Shown here: positions 1-8,706 of the stretch, piece by piece
How the letters are laid out: each line of letters starts with the position of its first letter
Numbering within the stretch: position 1 is the stretch's first letter
Assembly (NCBI RefSeq): GCF_003946645.1
Contig: NZ_RHOU01000001.1
Coordinates: forward strand, 310,001 to 374,000
Source: Lapidilactobacillus wuchangensis
Lineage (GTDB): Bacteria > Bacillota > Bacilli > Lactobacillales > Lactobacillaceae
Direction of reading: 5' to 3'
DNA: 64,000 bases
The notes under the pieces: model-generated
Database searches by the model: none
The model's input: only the letters and a program-made list of their open reading frames with translations
Told to the model about the DNA's origin: nothing
Position numbers and translations under genes: made by a program

Positions 1-400
1 CTTTATCACCCAGGCCAACCTGTTCCAAAAGTGCCAGTGCTTGCTTATTGGCATTGGCCTTATTTAATGATTGCACATTTAGTGGTGCCAAATTAACGTT
101 ATCTAAAACTGAATAATTCGCAAATAAATTAAATGATTGGAACACCATGCCCATTTTTTCGCGAACTTTATCCAATTCAGTTTCTGACAGTTGATTTAAT
201 TCTTGGCCTTCAAATAAGACTTCGCCAGCTGTCGGTTGTTCCAATAAATTCAAACAGCGCAAGTAAGTACTTTTACCACTACCTGAAGGGCCGATCACGA
301 CAATTACTTGTCCCGCCTGAACCTCTGAATCAATACCTTTTAATACTAAATTATCGCCAAACTTTTTTTCTAATTGTTTCGTTGCTAAAATTGTTTTCAT
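1..400 (-). CDS. Amino-acid ABC transporter ATP-binding protein, GlnQ type (partial, 3' end outside window)
   Basis: The first 133 codons of an ABC ATPase are present. A Walker A motif (GPSGSGKST) lies near residue 38 and the Q-loop region (MVFQSFNLF) near residue 84. The fold and the spacing LFANYSVLDNV are typical of the polar amino-acid family (GlnQ/HisP), which powers uptake of glutamine, glutamate or similar substrates at the membrane. The ATG at 398-400 is chosen because the family's usual N-terminus (xxLxKxFG) begins right after it and a promoter lies just upstream. The signature motif, Walker B and partner genes lie beyond the left edge, so the substrate cannot be stated. Confidence 0.9.
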   Translation of the reverse strand, partial: MKTILATKQLEKKFGDNLVLKGIDSEVQAGQVIVVIGPSGSGKSTYLRCLNLLEQPTAGEVLFEGQELNQLSETELDKVREKMGMVFQSFNLFANYSVLDNVNLAPLNVQSLNKANANKQALALLEQVGLGDK

Positions 401-428
401 GTTCACACCCACTGTAAGTAATGAAGAA

Positions 429-457
429 AGTATAGCATTAAATTTATAAATATGCAA
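429..457 (-). promoter_or_regulatory. Promoter of the GlnQ-type gene
   Basis: On the minus strand TTGCAT, a 17-base spacer and TATACT form a good vegetative promoter 29 bases upstream of the ATG. Confidence 0.7.
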
Positions 458-577
458 TATCATTCGGAAATAAAAGTTATTTATGAATATTTATTCTATT
501 TTTGATTTCACAAAAAATTCTTTTTATCTTGGCGTAAACCGTGGTATGCTAGCAGTAAGAAAGCGTAGGTGACACCC

Positions 578-745
578 ATGGCTATAACAGTAAAACGTGA
601 TGATAAACTAACAAGTCTTTTCGATAAATTTGCCACCCTGCCTGACGATAAAAAAGATGGCGTCATGGCTCAAACAATCAAGGCCGACCAAGATAAGCAA
701 GCCAAAGCTGAGAAAAAATCAGACGAAGCGGAAAAAAATAAGTAA
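578..745 (+). CDS. Small hydrophilic protein, 55 aa, unknown function
   Basis: A 55-codon ORF starts at ATG 578, 7 bases after an AGGTGA Shine-Dalgarno sequence (566-571), which is why I accept it despite its size. The product is almost wholly charged: a short N-terminal part with a hydrophobic patch (LTSLFDKFATL, residues 12-22), then a Lys/Ala/Glu/Asp-rich tail after residue 35 that should be helical. There is no signal peptide or membrane segment. A TATGCT hexamer at 545-550 could be a -10 box, with a poor -35. It stands alone between the divergent ABC gene and a repeat region. I do not recognise the family. Confidence 0.55.
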   Translation: MAITVKRDDKLTSLFDKFATLPDDKKDGVMAQTIKADQDKQAKAEKKSDEAEKNK

Positions 746-862
746 TCTTTGTTGCTGACTAGTACAGTATTAGATTTGGTTGTATGCCACTATTTTTGAT
801 CTTGGTCGATACTGATTAAAGCTAAGTTCAAAACAATTAGAACCTGGTGAGGCGTTTAAAAC

Positions 863-1275
863 AGATCAGTGTCTGACTGCATTGCGGGCTTGCTGGTTGT
901 GGAACGCGGCCGACACTGATCTGAGCCAATTTAGTGGGACTAATCAGCTTGATTCAAATTTTTTTCACAACCGAATAGTATTACAAAGGCCCGTTTGACA
1001 AACTTTCTGATTTTATCCAGAAAAATTGTCAAACAGGCCTATTAGCTTACATTAATTTGGTTTTCTAATTAGTGGTCATCAGTTCTGTAAATTTACTTGG
1101 GTGGTTGCTGGGCGATTGGCGTCAGCTGTGAAATTATTCTTAGCGATTTATCGCTTAGAATAAGTCTCGCATTTGAGATTGTTGCGTTAGCAATAAGCTC
1201 AAATCGACGACCACAGCGTTCCACGCCAGAACAATCGCCCAGCAACCACCTCTCCCAATTGGGGAAGACTTAGCA
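863..1275 (-). repeat. Composite intergenic repeat copy 1 (A element, terminator hairpin, truncated B element)
   Basis: This fills the 550-base gap between the small ORF and ysxC. Element A (about 1072-1275) has an 18-bp perfect outer stem (1100-1117 with 1233-1250), an inner GGCGT/ACGCC stem, a GCTGTG/CACAGC stem and two terminal hairpins. It begins about 20 bases after the ysxC stop codon, where a 3' UTR would lie. A 57-base hairpin (986-1042) follows in the ysxC direction. Element B (863-926) is reduced to one arm, with AGATCAGTGTC pairing to its complement at 912-922. The strand given is the direction in which A precedes the hairpin. Confidence 0.85.
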
Positions 1276-1295
1276 CAATACTGCTACTACACTAC

Positions 1296-1883
1296 CTATT
1301 TCGCGATTCGCTGTTCGATCCAACGCCAAATATCCTCATAACCAGTATTTGCTAACGCACTAGAAGGTAACACTAAATCCGATTTAGGCACTTGTAAGAC
1401 CTTGCGAATCCGTTGCAAACTACCAGCTTGATGATTACGCGTCACCTTGTCCATTTTAGTGGCCACTACCAAAATAGGTCGTTCATAATAACGAATAAAG
1501 TCGTACATGAGTTGATCATCTTCGCTAGGATCATGACGACCATCAACTAGCAGAATGACCCCTTTTAAAGTTTCACGTTCTTGAAAATAAGCTTCACAGA
1601 TTTTGCCAAATTGTTCCCGTTGTTTTTTAGAAACTTTGGCATAGCCATAACCAGGCACGTCGACTAAATTCATATCTTGGTTGATCTGATAAAAATTCAA
1701 AGTCTGCGTCTTACCTGGCTGACTTGAGGTGCGCGCAAAGCCCTTGCGTTGAACTAGGCGATTGATCACCGACGACTTACCAACGTTAGAGCGACCAGCC
1801 ATGGCAATTTCTGGTAATTGATTTTTGGGATACTGTGCTGGGGCCACCGCACTGATTAATAATTCGATATCTTTAACTTGCAT
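1296..1883 (-). CDS. ysxC: Ribosome biogenesis GTPase YsxC/EngB
   Basis: A 195-residue TRAFAC GTPase, the usual length of the family. G1 is GRSNVGKSS (residues 30-38), G3 DVPGYG (75-80) and G4 TKMD (142-145). In Bacillus subtilis YsxC is essential and acts late in 50S subunit assembly in the cytoplasm. The ATG follows AAAGGAGGGG with good spacing. It lies downstream of clpX, the usual Lactobacillaceae order tig-clpX-ysxC, but a terminator at 1930-1975 separates the two, so ysxC probably depends on read-through or a weak local promoter. No ordinary terminator follows; a structured repeat begins about 20 bases after the stop. Confidence 0.96.
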   Translation of the reverse strand: MQVKDIELLISAVAPAQYPKNQLPEIAMAGRSNVGKSSVINRLVQRKGFARTSSQPGKTQTLNFYQINQDMNLVDVPGYGYAKVSKKQREQFGKICEAYFQERETLKGVILLVDGRHDPSEDDQLMYDFIRYYERPILVVATKMDKVTRNHQAGSLQRIRKVLQVPKSDLVLPSSALANTGYEDIWRWIEQRIAK

Positions 1884-1929
1884 TTTGCCCCTCCTTTACA
1901 TTCACTCGTTGCTTATTATTTTAACATTT

Positions 1930-1975
1930 AATTTAATAAAAAAACCACCTGCATTAATTTGCAAAGTGGTTTTAT
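1930..1975 (-). terminator. Intrinsic terminator after clpX
   Basis: Minus-strand hairpin AAACCACTTTGCA / TGCAGGTGGTTT followed by a run of seven T, a few bases after the clpX stop. Confidence 0.75.
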
Positions 1976-1979
1976 TTGT

Positions 1980-3233
1980 TTACGAAGCTTTTTCACTTTG
2001 ATGAACTAATTCAGGTTTGCCAGTGCCTTCAACGGCCTCTTTCGTAACAATCACTTTAGCCACATCTTTTTCTTCAGGTAAGTTAAACATTGTATCCTGC
2101 ATAACTTCTTCCATAATTGCTCGTAAGCCACGGGCACCAGTATCGCGGGCGATTGCTTCATGAGCCATTGCCTTCAAAGCGGCTGGCGTAAATTCTAATT
2201 GAACATCATCCAATTCGATTAATTTCTGATATTGCTTAACCAAAGCATTCTTGGGTTCAGTCAAAATCTTAACCAAATCGTCTTCATCCAATTTATTTAA
2301 GGCCGTGATAATTGGGATCCGACCAATGAATTCGGGAATAATCCCAAACTTCATTAAGTCTTCAGGAATAACCTGTTGCATGATGTGCGCCGAATCAGCA
2401 ATCTTTTGCTTTTGCTCATTAACCGCACCAAAGCCAATCACTTGTTCACCTAGTCGGTTACGAATGATATTTTCGATACCGTCAAACGCCCCACCAACGA
2501 TGAATAAAATGTTAGTTGTATCAACCTGAATCAGTTCTTGTTGCGGATGTTTGCGACCGCCTTGTGGTGGCACGCTAGCAATCGTCCCTTCAAGAATCTT
2601 CAGTAAGGCTTGTTGCACACCTTCACCAGAAACATCACGCGTAATTGAGACATTCTCACTCTTCTTGGCAATCTTATCGATTTCGTCAATATAGATAATC
2701 CCTTTTTGCGCGCGCTCAACATCATAGTCAGCGTTTTGCAACAACTTCAATAAGATATTTTCAACATCTTCACCGACATAACCAGCTTCAGTTAAAGTTG
2801 TGGCATCAGCAATTGCAAATGGGACATTTAAAATTCGTGCCAAGCTTTGCGCTAAGAAGGTTTTACCAGAGCCAGTTGGCCCAATTAAAGCGATGTTACT
2901 CTTCTGTAATTCAGTCTCACCCTTGTCAGCAGTCAACATATGGTTAACCCGCTTGTAATGGTTATAGACGGCAACTGAGAGTGCCTTTTTCGCATCATCT
3001 TGGCCAATGACATATTCGTTTAAGAAGTCAAGAATTTCACGGGGACGTGGTACATCGATTTGTTGTTCAGCAGCATCTGCTTGCAACTCTTCATCTAAAA
3101 TATCTTTGCAGAGATCAATACATTCATTACAAATATAGACGCCAGGTCCAGCAATGATTTTTTTAACTTGATCTTGAGTTTTCCCACAAAAAGAACATTT
3201 AACCGTTCCTGTGGTCTGCATGTTATCAAACAT
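1980..3233 (-). CDS. clpX: ClpXP protease ATPase subunit ClpX
   Basis: An AAA+ unfoldase of 417 residues that feeds substrates to ClpP. The N-terminal zinc-binding domain has Cys13, Cys16, Cys35 and Cys38. Walker A is GPTGSGKT (118-125), Walker B IIYIDEID (179-186), and the ClpP-docking IGF loop is at 266-268. The sensor and C-terminal AAA small domain are complete. An in-frame GTG lies 21 bases upstream, but the Shine-Dalgarno AAGGTGG falls inside that extension, so ATG 3233 is chosen. It sits between tig and ysxC as in other lactobacilli. A promoter with an inverted repeat over its -10 lies upstream; there is no clear CtsR operator. Confidence 0.97.
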   Translation of the reverse strand: MFDNMQTTGTVKCSFCGKTQDQVKKIIAGPGVYICNECIDLCKDILDEELQADAAEQQIDVPRPREILDFLNEYVIGQDDAKKALSVAVYNHYKRVNHMLTADKGETELQKSNIALIGPTGSGKTFLAQSLARILNVPFAIADATTLTEAGYVGEDVENILLKLLQNADYDVERAQKGIIYIDEIDKIAKKSENVSITRDVSGEGVQQALLKILEGTIASVPPQGGRKHPQQELIQVDTTNILFIVGGAFDGIENIIRNRLGEQVIGFGAVNEQKQKIADSAHIMQQVIPEDLMKFGIIPEFIGRIPIITALNKLDEDDLVKILTEPKNALVKQYQKLIELDDVQLEFTPAALKAMAHEAIARDTGARGLRAIMEEVMQDTMFNLPEEKDVAKVIVTKEAVEGTGKPELVHQSEKAS

Positions 3234-3269
3234 TATCTGTCCACCTTTATTCACTTAATTTAGTGTAGA

Positions 3270-3299
3270 ATCATAACACGATTCTGTTCACCTTGTAAA
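3270..3299 (-). promoter_or_regulatory. clpX promoter with inverted repeat over the -10
   Basis: Minus strand TTTACA, an 18-base spacer and TATGAT. The inverted repeat AGAATC-N7-GATTCT covers the -10 (about 3267-3286) and could be an operator. Confidence 0.6.
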
Positions 3300-3327
3300 G
3301 TTATTTGTCTGGATAGGCTGGACAACT

Positions 3328-3362
3328 GAATAAAAGAAGGCTGAACCCTACGTTCAGCCTTC
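3328..3362 (-). terminator. Intrinsic terminator after tig
   Basis: Perfect 11-bp stem (3336-3346 with 3352-3362), five-base loop, then TTTTATT on the minus strand. It lies between tig and clpX, so clpX is transcribed from its own promoter. Confidence 0.9.
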
Positions 3363-3383
3363 TCCATTAAAAACTTGAAACGC

Positions 3384-4673
3384 TTATTTATCTTCTTCGA
3401 CGGCTGAGTCAGTCACAATGTCGATAGCTTTCTTGATACCGATATCATGCTTCAACATATCGTCAGTCAAAGCTTTCCGTACAGCGTCAGCTTCCATGTT
3501 ATATTCAGCTGCTAGGTCATTGATTTCCTTGTCAACTTCTTCTTGACTTGGTTCAATATCTTCAGCCTTAACAATTGCTTCTAAGACAAGGTTAGTTTTA
3601 ACATTTTGATCAGCATTTTGTTCAAATTGTTTGTGTAAGTCGTCTTCAGAAGTACCAGTTAATTTGTAGTACATGTCAGGGTTAACACCTTGGCGTTGCA
3701 TATTGCCTAAATATTGATCCATTTGGTTATGAATTTCTGTTTCAATCATGGCTTGTGGTAAGTCAACGATTTCAGCATTGGCAACAGCACCATTAATGGC
3801 AGCTTCTTGCTTTGCAGATTCAGCTTGTTCTTTCTTGTTCTTAGCTAATTCGTCCTTGATCTTAGCTTTTAATTCAACTAAAGTACTAACTTCTTCGTCA
3901 ATATCTTTAGCGAAATCATCGTCTAATTCAGGAACTTCTTTAGTTTTAACTTCGTGAACAGTTGTTGCGAAGTGAGCTTCTTTGCCAGCTAATTCCTTAG
4001 CTTGGTAATCTTCTGGGAAAGTTACGACAACATCAACTTCATCGCCAGATTTGTGACCAATTAATTGATCTTCGAAACCAGGGATAAAGCTATTTGAGCC
4101 TAATTCAAGTGAATAGTTCTCAGCGCTACCGCCATCAAACTTCTCACCGTCAACAGTCCCAACATAGTCAATCACAACTGTGTCGCCTTTTTCGCTAACG
4201 CCGTCTTCTTTTAAGACAAGTTCAGCTTGTTGTTGACGACGCTTTTCTAATTCAGCATCAACGTCAGCATCAGTTACTTCAGTGTCTTCCTTAGGTACTT
4301 TGATACCCTTGTAGTCGCCTAATTTAACTTCTGGCTTAACTGTAACTTTAGCTTTGATTACCCAAGGTGCTTTAGGATCCATCTTTTCAACACTGATTTC
4401 AGGTTGAGCAACGGGTTCGATCTTAGCTTCAGCAATTGCTTGTTCATAGCTATCTGGTAACAAGATGTTTAATGCATCTTCGTACAATGAAGCTTCACCG
4501 TACATTTGGTTGAAAACTTCGCGGGGCACTTTACCCTTACGGAAACCAGGTACGTTCAAGTTCTTCTTAACACGTTTAAATGCTTGGTCTAAACCATCAC
4601 TGATTTTATTTACATCAATTTCAAAAGTGAGTTCACCATCATTGGTGCCTTTTTTCTCCCATGTGGCCGTCAT
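3384..4673 (-). CDS. tig: Trigger factor, ribosome-associated chaperone and prolyl isomerase
   Basis: A 429-residue protein, the standard length. The N-terminal ribosome-docking domain contains the signature [11 protein letters not shown] (about residues 41-51), then an FKBP-type prolyl isomerase domain (about 160-245, with [20 protein letters not shown]), then the helical substrate-binding arms. It binds near the ribosomal exit tunnel and shields nascent chains. The ATG is preceded by ATCGGAGGT with good spacing. It is monocistronic: its own promoter and a strong terminator flank it. Confidence 0.97.
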   Translation of the reverse strand: MTATWEKKGTNDGELTFEIDVNKISDGLDQAFKRVKKNLNVPGFRKGKVPREVFNQMYGEASLYEDALNILLPDSYEQAIAEAKIEPVAQPEISVEKMDPKAPWVIKAKVTVKPEVKLGDYKGIKVPKEDTEVTDADVDAELEKRRQQQAELVLKEDGVSEKGDTVVIDYVGTVDGEKFDGGSAENYSLELGSNSFIPGFEDQLIGHKSGDEVDVVVTFPEDYQAKELAGKEAHFATTVHEVKTKEVPELDDDFAKDIDEEVSTLVELKAKIKDELAKNKKEQAESAKQEAAINGAVANAEIVDLPQAMIETEIHNQMDQYLGNMQRQGVNPDMYYKLTGTSEDDLHKQFEQNADQNVKTNLVLEAIVKAEDIEPSQEEVDKEINDLAAEYNMEADAVRKALTDDMLKHDIGIKKAIDIVTDSAVEEDK

Positions 4674-4721
4674 TAAATTTACCTCCGATATATTACGTCT
4701 ATCTGTTTTTCATACTTATTA

Positions 4722-4750
4722 ATAGTATCTTATTTGCCAAAAAAAGTAAA
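4722..4750 (-). promoter_or_regulatory. tig promoter
   Basis: Minus strand TTTACT, 17-base spacer, TACTAT; the hexamers lie about 50-75 bases upstream of the start codon. Confidence 0.6.
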
Positions 4751-4845
4751 TGAAACTTTCTCATAACTTAGATAAATAGCGGGTTTTTAGTATAATTCCG
4801 TCAAACCGACCAGCTTTTACCATTAATTTCGGTCACAACCACAAA

Positions 4846-5412
4846 TTAATTAAATTCAGCGGGCTTTGGCAACGGACCAACTAGCTCAAATAATTCCGCA
4901 TCATCGAATTTACCAGCCAAGAATAGATGCTCTTTTAGTTGACCAACCGACCGAAAGCCAGAGCGAGTGGCCACGGCCCGACTTTTGTGATTGGCCTGAT
5001 CTGCTAACAGTAATAGCTTATGAAAGTTACCTGTGGTGAACAATTTATCAGCAAAATTCAGTAAAGCCGCGGTCATAATGCCGTGGCCTTGAAACTCAGC
5101 TGCTAACCAATAGCCAATTTCGCCTTGGCGATTAAGCGCACTAATATTGTGCAAATCCAACATTCCCGCCGGTTGATTATCGACTAAAATCACCACCAAA
5201 ATTAAATCGTTAGTGGCAATTTCAGCCCGGGCATGCGCCAAAAATTTGGCCTCATCAGCCGCGGAGTTCATGAGCGTCGCCCAAGGTAACCAGCGACTAA
5301 ATTCGTCACGATTTGCAACAACTTGTTCGTAAAGTCCTGCCGCATAATCCTCATCTGGATAAGCAAGCTTGATAAGATGGTCTTGGATTTGAAACTGACT
5401 AAAAGTAAACAT
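4846..5412 (-). CDS. GNAT-family N-acetyltransferase, RimJ/RimL type
   Basis: A 188-residue GNAT protein. The motif GEIGYWLAAEFQGHGIMTAAL (about residues 90-110) is the acetyl-CoA-binding region, followed by LLLADQANHKSRAVATRSGFRSVG, the usual RimL-type ending in which a residue pair near NxxSxxVxxxxGF supports the fold. Relatives acetylate the N-terminus of ribosomal proteins such as L7/L12, but the family also includes toxin- and peptide-modifying enzymes, so the substrate is open. An upstream in-frame GTG and ATG exist; ATG 5412 is chosen because AGGTGA lies 8 bases before it. It is isolated between tig and a repeat region. Confidence 0.85.
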   Translation of the reverse strand: MFTFSQFQIQDHLIKLAYPDEDYAAGLYEQVVANRDEFSRWLPWATLMNSAADEAKFLAHARAEIATNDLILVVILVDNQPAGMLDLHNISALNRQGEIGYWLAAEFQGHGIMTAALLNFADKLFTTGNFHKLLLLADQANHKSRAVATRSGFRSVGQLKEHLFLAGKFDDAELFELVGPLPKPAEFN

Positions 5413-5574
5413 GCTGATCATCACCTGATTGTTTTTTAATTGTAGCGCTATTGATTTTTTATTATAGAATTATTGCGTTAAAAGTCAATTGTTTGATTAG
5501 CTCTTGCTTTGCCGACTTCCGTCATGGAGGTGCACCAGTAAGGCTCCAGCAGGCGTTAGTAATGACAGTCAAAC

Positions 5575-6124
5575 AGAATAGCGTCTGACTCTGTTCCGGG
5601 CTGCTTGGCGTGGAACGCGGCCGACACTGATTGATGCCAATTACAAACCAAATTGTCATCAATCCAGGTCTTATTGTAAGTGCTAAAGCACCAACAATAA
5701 TTTGGCGGCTGACGCCAAGATCCCTCCACGCCGTCTGGAGTTGAAGCGGTGCATTTCATCTTTGTTAGTACTTAACGCAATGTTCGTGGGATTCAGTAAC
5801 TCAATTCAAACAGTAATAATAGTTAAGTAGCAAAAAAAAGGCTGTGTGGCAACTCTATTCTCAGTAGAGATTGTCACACCGTTTTTGGATCACCACAATC
5901 TGGTTCGGCCAAATAGTGGTGCTCAATTTAGTTAGTTTCATCAGGTGGTGGCGGCGCAATTGGCGTCAGCCATGAAATTATTCTTGCCGCTTTAGCGGTT
6001 AGAATAAGGCTTGTATCTGAGATTGTTGCGTAGCAATAAGCTCAGATCAATGCCCATGGCGTTCCACGCCCCTCAAATTGCGCCGCCACCACCTCACCAA
6101 TTAGGAAAGACTTGACGTCACCAT
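5575..6124 (-). repeat. Composite intergenic repeat copy 2 (A, terminator hairpin, B)
   Basis: The most complete copy, occupying most of the 850 bases between the acetyltransferase gene and tuf. Element A (5917-6124) has a perfect 19-bp outer stem (5943-5961 with 6076-6094), inner GGCGT/ACGCC and GCCATG/CATGGC stems and two hairpins. A terminator-like hairpin (5832-5886, with eight T on the minus strand) follows. Element B (5575-5745) has a CTTGGCGT/ACGCCAAG outer stem (5604-5611 with 5712-5719), a TTGATG/CATCAA arm and a TTATTGTAAGTGC/GCACCAACAATAA arm. Open frames crossing it match the repeat, not a protein. Confidence 0.85.
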
Positions 6125-6217
6125 ATTCCACACCCTCTAAATCGCTGGGACCTGTCACTAACCTACTAGGAAACGACTTAAACCCAATTAAGACGACCAT
6201 CTATTGCAATTTTATGT

Positions 6218-6245
6218 ACAAAAAAACTCGCCTAAGCGAGTTTTT
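6218..6245 (-). terminator. Intrinsic terminator after tuf
   Basis: AAACTCGC/GCGAGTTT hairpin (6224-6231 with 6236-6243) followed by a T run on the minus strand, about 20 bases after the tuf stop. Confidence 0.9.
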
Positions 6246-6264
6246 AGAATCATCAACTAATAGA

Positions 6265-7455
6265 TTAGTCTAAGATTTCAGTTACCTGACCGGCACCAAC
6301 AGTACGTCCACCTTCACGGACAGTAAACTTAGTACCTTTTTCAATAGCAACTGGTGCAATTAAGTCTACTTCAAAAGTGACATTGTCACCAGGCATAACC
6401 ATTTCAACGCCTTCTGGTAATTCGATAACACCAGTAACGTCAGTAGTATGGAAGTAGAATTGAGGACGATAGTTTGAGAAGAATGGTGTATGACGACCAC
6501 CTTCATCTTTACTCAAGATATAAACTTCGCCTTTGAACTTGTTATGAACTTGGATTGAACCCGGCTTAGCTAAAACTTGGCCACGTTCTACTTGATCACG
6601 GTTAACACCACGAAGAAGTACACCAACGTTATCGCCGGCTTCACCAAGATCCAAAGTCTTACGGAACATTTCAAGACCAGTAACAGTTGACTTCAAGATT
6701 TCAGGCTTCAAACCGATAACTTCAACTTCGTCACCAATCTTAACAGTACCACGGTCGATACGACCAGAAGCAACTGTACCACGGCCAGTAATAGTGAAGA
6801 CATCTTCGACAGGCATCAAGAATGGCTTGTCAGTGTCACGAACTGGAGTTGGGATATATTCGTCAATAGTATCCATCAATTCTTCGATAACTTTTTCTTG
6901 TTCTGGGTCGCCTTCAAGAGCCTTCAAAGCTGAACCACGGATAACAGGAATATCGTCACCAGGATAATCGTATTCAGATAATAATTCACGGATTTCCATT
7001 TCTACCAAGTCGATCAATTCGTCATCATCAACTAAGTCAGTCTTGTTTAAGAAGACAACTAAGTAGTTAACGCCGACCTGACGAGCTAACAAGATATGTT
7101 CCCGTGTTTGTGGCATAGGGCCATCAGTTGCAGCAACAACTAAGATAGCACCGTCCATTTGTGCAGCACCAGTGATCATGTTCTTAACGTAGTCAGCATG
7201 TCCTGGGGCATCGATATGAGCGTAGTGACGCTTCTCAGTTTCGTATTCGATATGAGAAGTGTTGATTGTGATACCACGTTCTTTTTCTTCTGGAGCGTTA
7301 TCAATTTGATTGTAATCTTCTGCTTTAGCGAGACCCTTCTTAGATAACACTTTTGTAATAGCGGCTGTCAAGGTAGTTTTACCATGATCGACGTGGCCGA
7401 TAGTCCCAATGTTTACATGGGGCTTAGTTCTTTCGTAATGCTCTTTTTCTGCCAT
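6265..7455 (-). CDS. tuf: Translation elongation factor Tu
   Basis: A 396-residue EF-Tu with all three domains. It delivers aminoacyl-tRNA to the ribosome in a GTP-dependent way. G1 is GHVDHGKT (20-27), G3 [10 protein letters not shown]4 NKTD, and the C-terminus ends in the usual beta-barrel. The ORF is open 69 codons upstream, but that part is unlike EF-Tu; ATG 7455 has AGGAGGT 10 bases before it. No fusA or rps genes adjoin; a stand-alone tuf before tig is normal for lactobacilli. A strong promoter gives a leader of roughly 130 bases, and its own terminator follows. Confidence 0.98.
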   Translation of the reverse strand: MAEKEHYERTKPHVNIGTIGHVDHGKTTLTAAITKVLSKKGLAKAEDYNQIDNAPEEKERGITINTSHIEYETEKRHYAHIDAPGHADYVKNMITGAAQMDGAILVVAATDGPMPQTREHILLARQVGVNYLVVFLNKTDLVDDDELIDLVEMEIRELLSEYDYPGDDIPVIRGSALKALEGDPEQEKVIEELMDTIDEYIPTPVRDTDKPFLMPVEDVFTITGRGTVASGRIDRGTVKIGDEVEVIGLKPEILKSTVTGLEMFRKTLDLGEAGDNVGVLLRGVNRDQVERGQVLAKPGSIQVHNKFKGEVYILSKDEGGRHTPFFSNYRPQFYFHTTDVTGVIELPEGVEMVMPGDNVTFEVDLIAPVAIEKGTKFTVREGGRTVGAGQVTEILD

Positions 7456-7588
7456 TATAAAATGAACCTCCTGTAATATTGCAAGAAGAATCGACGCTTG
7501 CATGGTTGACGCCGAAAATTCTCTATGATTAATTATACTACTTCCCGCACAGAAAAACCATGTTCCGCAAAGGAAATATTCCTTTCTG

Positions 7589-7617
7589 ATTATACGGAGA
7601 GTTAGCGAGATTGTAAA
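7589..7617 (-). promoter_or_regulatory. tuf promoter
   Basis: Minus strand TTTACA, 17-base spacer, TATAAT: near consensus. A second TATAAT lies at 7532-7537 without a good -35. The leader carries a small AAGGAAnATTCCTT hairpin around 7570-7585. Confidence 0.8.
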
Positions 7618-7684
7618 TACCTTTTCCGAGGAAAAATTGCTTTTTTTAACAAAATTCGTCATTTAGCAACAATTTGGGCACGAT

Positions 7685-8623
7685 TTACTGATTAGCGGCC
7701 CGTAATAACTGTTGTTCTTGCTCCTGCCAAAAGGCAATTTGGTCTTTAGCTGCCGACGACAAATCCGCCGCCACTTGGCCAGTCGTTAAGAATTCTTGCC
7801 AATTTGATAACGGCCTCAGTTCTTGCTCGCAAAAAGGATATGTTAATAACAAATAAGTAACCAGATTGCTTTGGGCAAAACTCAAATTTGAATAAACCAA
7901 CTGTCCGCTGTCCAACTGTGTCGTTAAATACTGCATCATTTCTTGATAAACTGGCAACTGATCAACGGCCAATAACTCATTATTGGTCAGCTGACGCAAT
8001 TGTCCTCGCCAAAATAAACTAACAGTTACTGGCCGGCTTAAACGTTGCAGGTTAACGAGAATTTGCATTCGCAAAAATGGCAGCAACAACGGATTCTGCA
8101 AGATTGGTTGAACTACTTGAACATAGCTTGACGGTGGCAAACTTAATAGCGGCGCCAAATTCAACTGATGATCAGCCAAAGGTTTCAGCAACGCCTGCTT
8201 CAACAAATCGTTGGCATGTTGTAACTGCTCTGGCGCAACAATAACTTGAGCTAATTTTGCTTGCCATTGTTGTGTCGCCGTTTGTTCAGCTGGCGACAGT
8301 TGATAGTCCTGACTGGTAAAGACATCTGGCGCCTGATCAACCAACAAATAGCCATGAGCTTGCCACAATAGTTGCCGATAACCTTCCAAATCATGTTCTT
8401 GGCAAAAATAATCGATCATCGTCGTTGTGGCTAGCAGTTCTTGAGCCAGGACCAACTTATCGGCAGCCAATGCAACTTGTAAATAATGTAAAGTCACCGC
8501 GGCTTGATCATCTAATTCATAAGCTTGTTTTAGATAGGTCAATGCTTGTAAGTATTGCTGTTGTTGCTCTTGTTCTTGAGCCAGCGCGAGTAAGTTTTCA
8601 ACCGAGACGGAAAATTCAGGCAT
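7685..8623 (-). CDS. Tetratricopeptide-repeat protein of unknown function, 312 aa
   Basis: The N-terminal half holds TPR-like helical hairpins (LLALAQEQEQQQQYLQALTYL near residue 11, then AVTLHYLQVALAADKLVLAQELL). The rest is helical, Leu/Gln-rich, with no catalytic motif, signal peptide or membrane segment, so it should be a cytoplasmic scaffold or binding protein. ATG 8623 has GAGGAGAGG upstream. It lies 83 bases after rnjB in the same direction and may share its transcript, which suggests but does not prove a link to RNA turnover. It resembles TPR proteins often annotated DUF3196, but I cannot confirm that without a search. Confidence 0.75.
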   Translation of the reverse strand: MPEFSVSVENLLALAQEQEQQQQYLQALTYLKQAYELDDQAAVTLHYLQVALAADKLVLAQELLATTTMIDYFCQEHDLEGYRQLLWQAHGYLLVDQAPDVFTSQDYQLSPAEQTATQQWQAKLAQVIVAPEQLQHANDLLKQALLKPLADHQLNLAPLLSLPPSSYVQVVQPILQNPLLLPFLRMQILVNLQRLSRPVTVSLFWRGQLRQLTNNELLAVDQLPVYQEMMQYLTTQLDSGQLVYSNLSFAQSNLVTYLLLTYPFCEQELRPLSNWQEFLTTGQVAADLSSAAKDQIAFWQEQEQQLLRAANQ

Positions 8624-8706
8624 CGTTCAACCTCTCCTCATTCATTAGCAATTAATTGTCAAAATTGCTGGTTAATTATAAATACGCCAACTCAAGAAAA
8701 AACTTT

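Noticed and set aside
863-1275. Composite repeats as insertion-sequence ends
   Set aside because: No transposase frame or intact terminal repeats with a target duplication are visible, so I describe them as structured repeats; mobilisation in trans remains possible.
5556-5759. Open frame of 67 codons on the minus strand
   Set aside because: It lies entirely in a B element and similar frames recur at other copies; no ribosome binding site.
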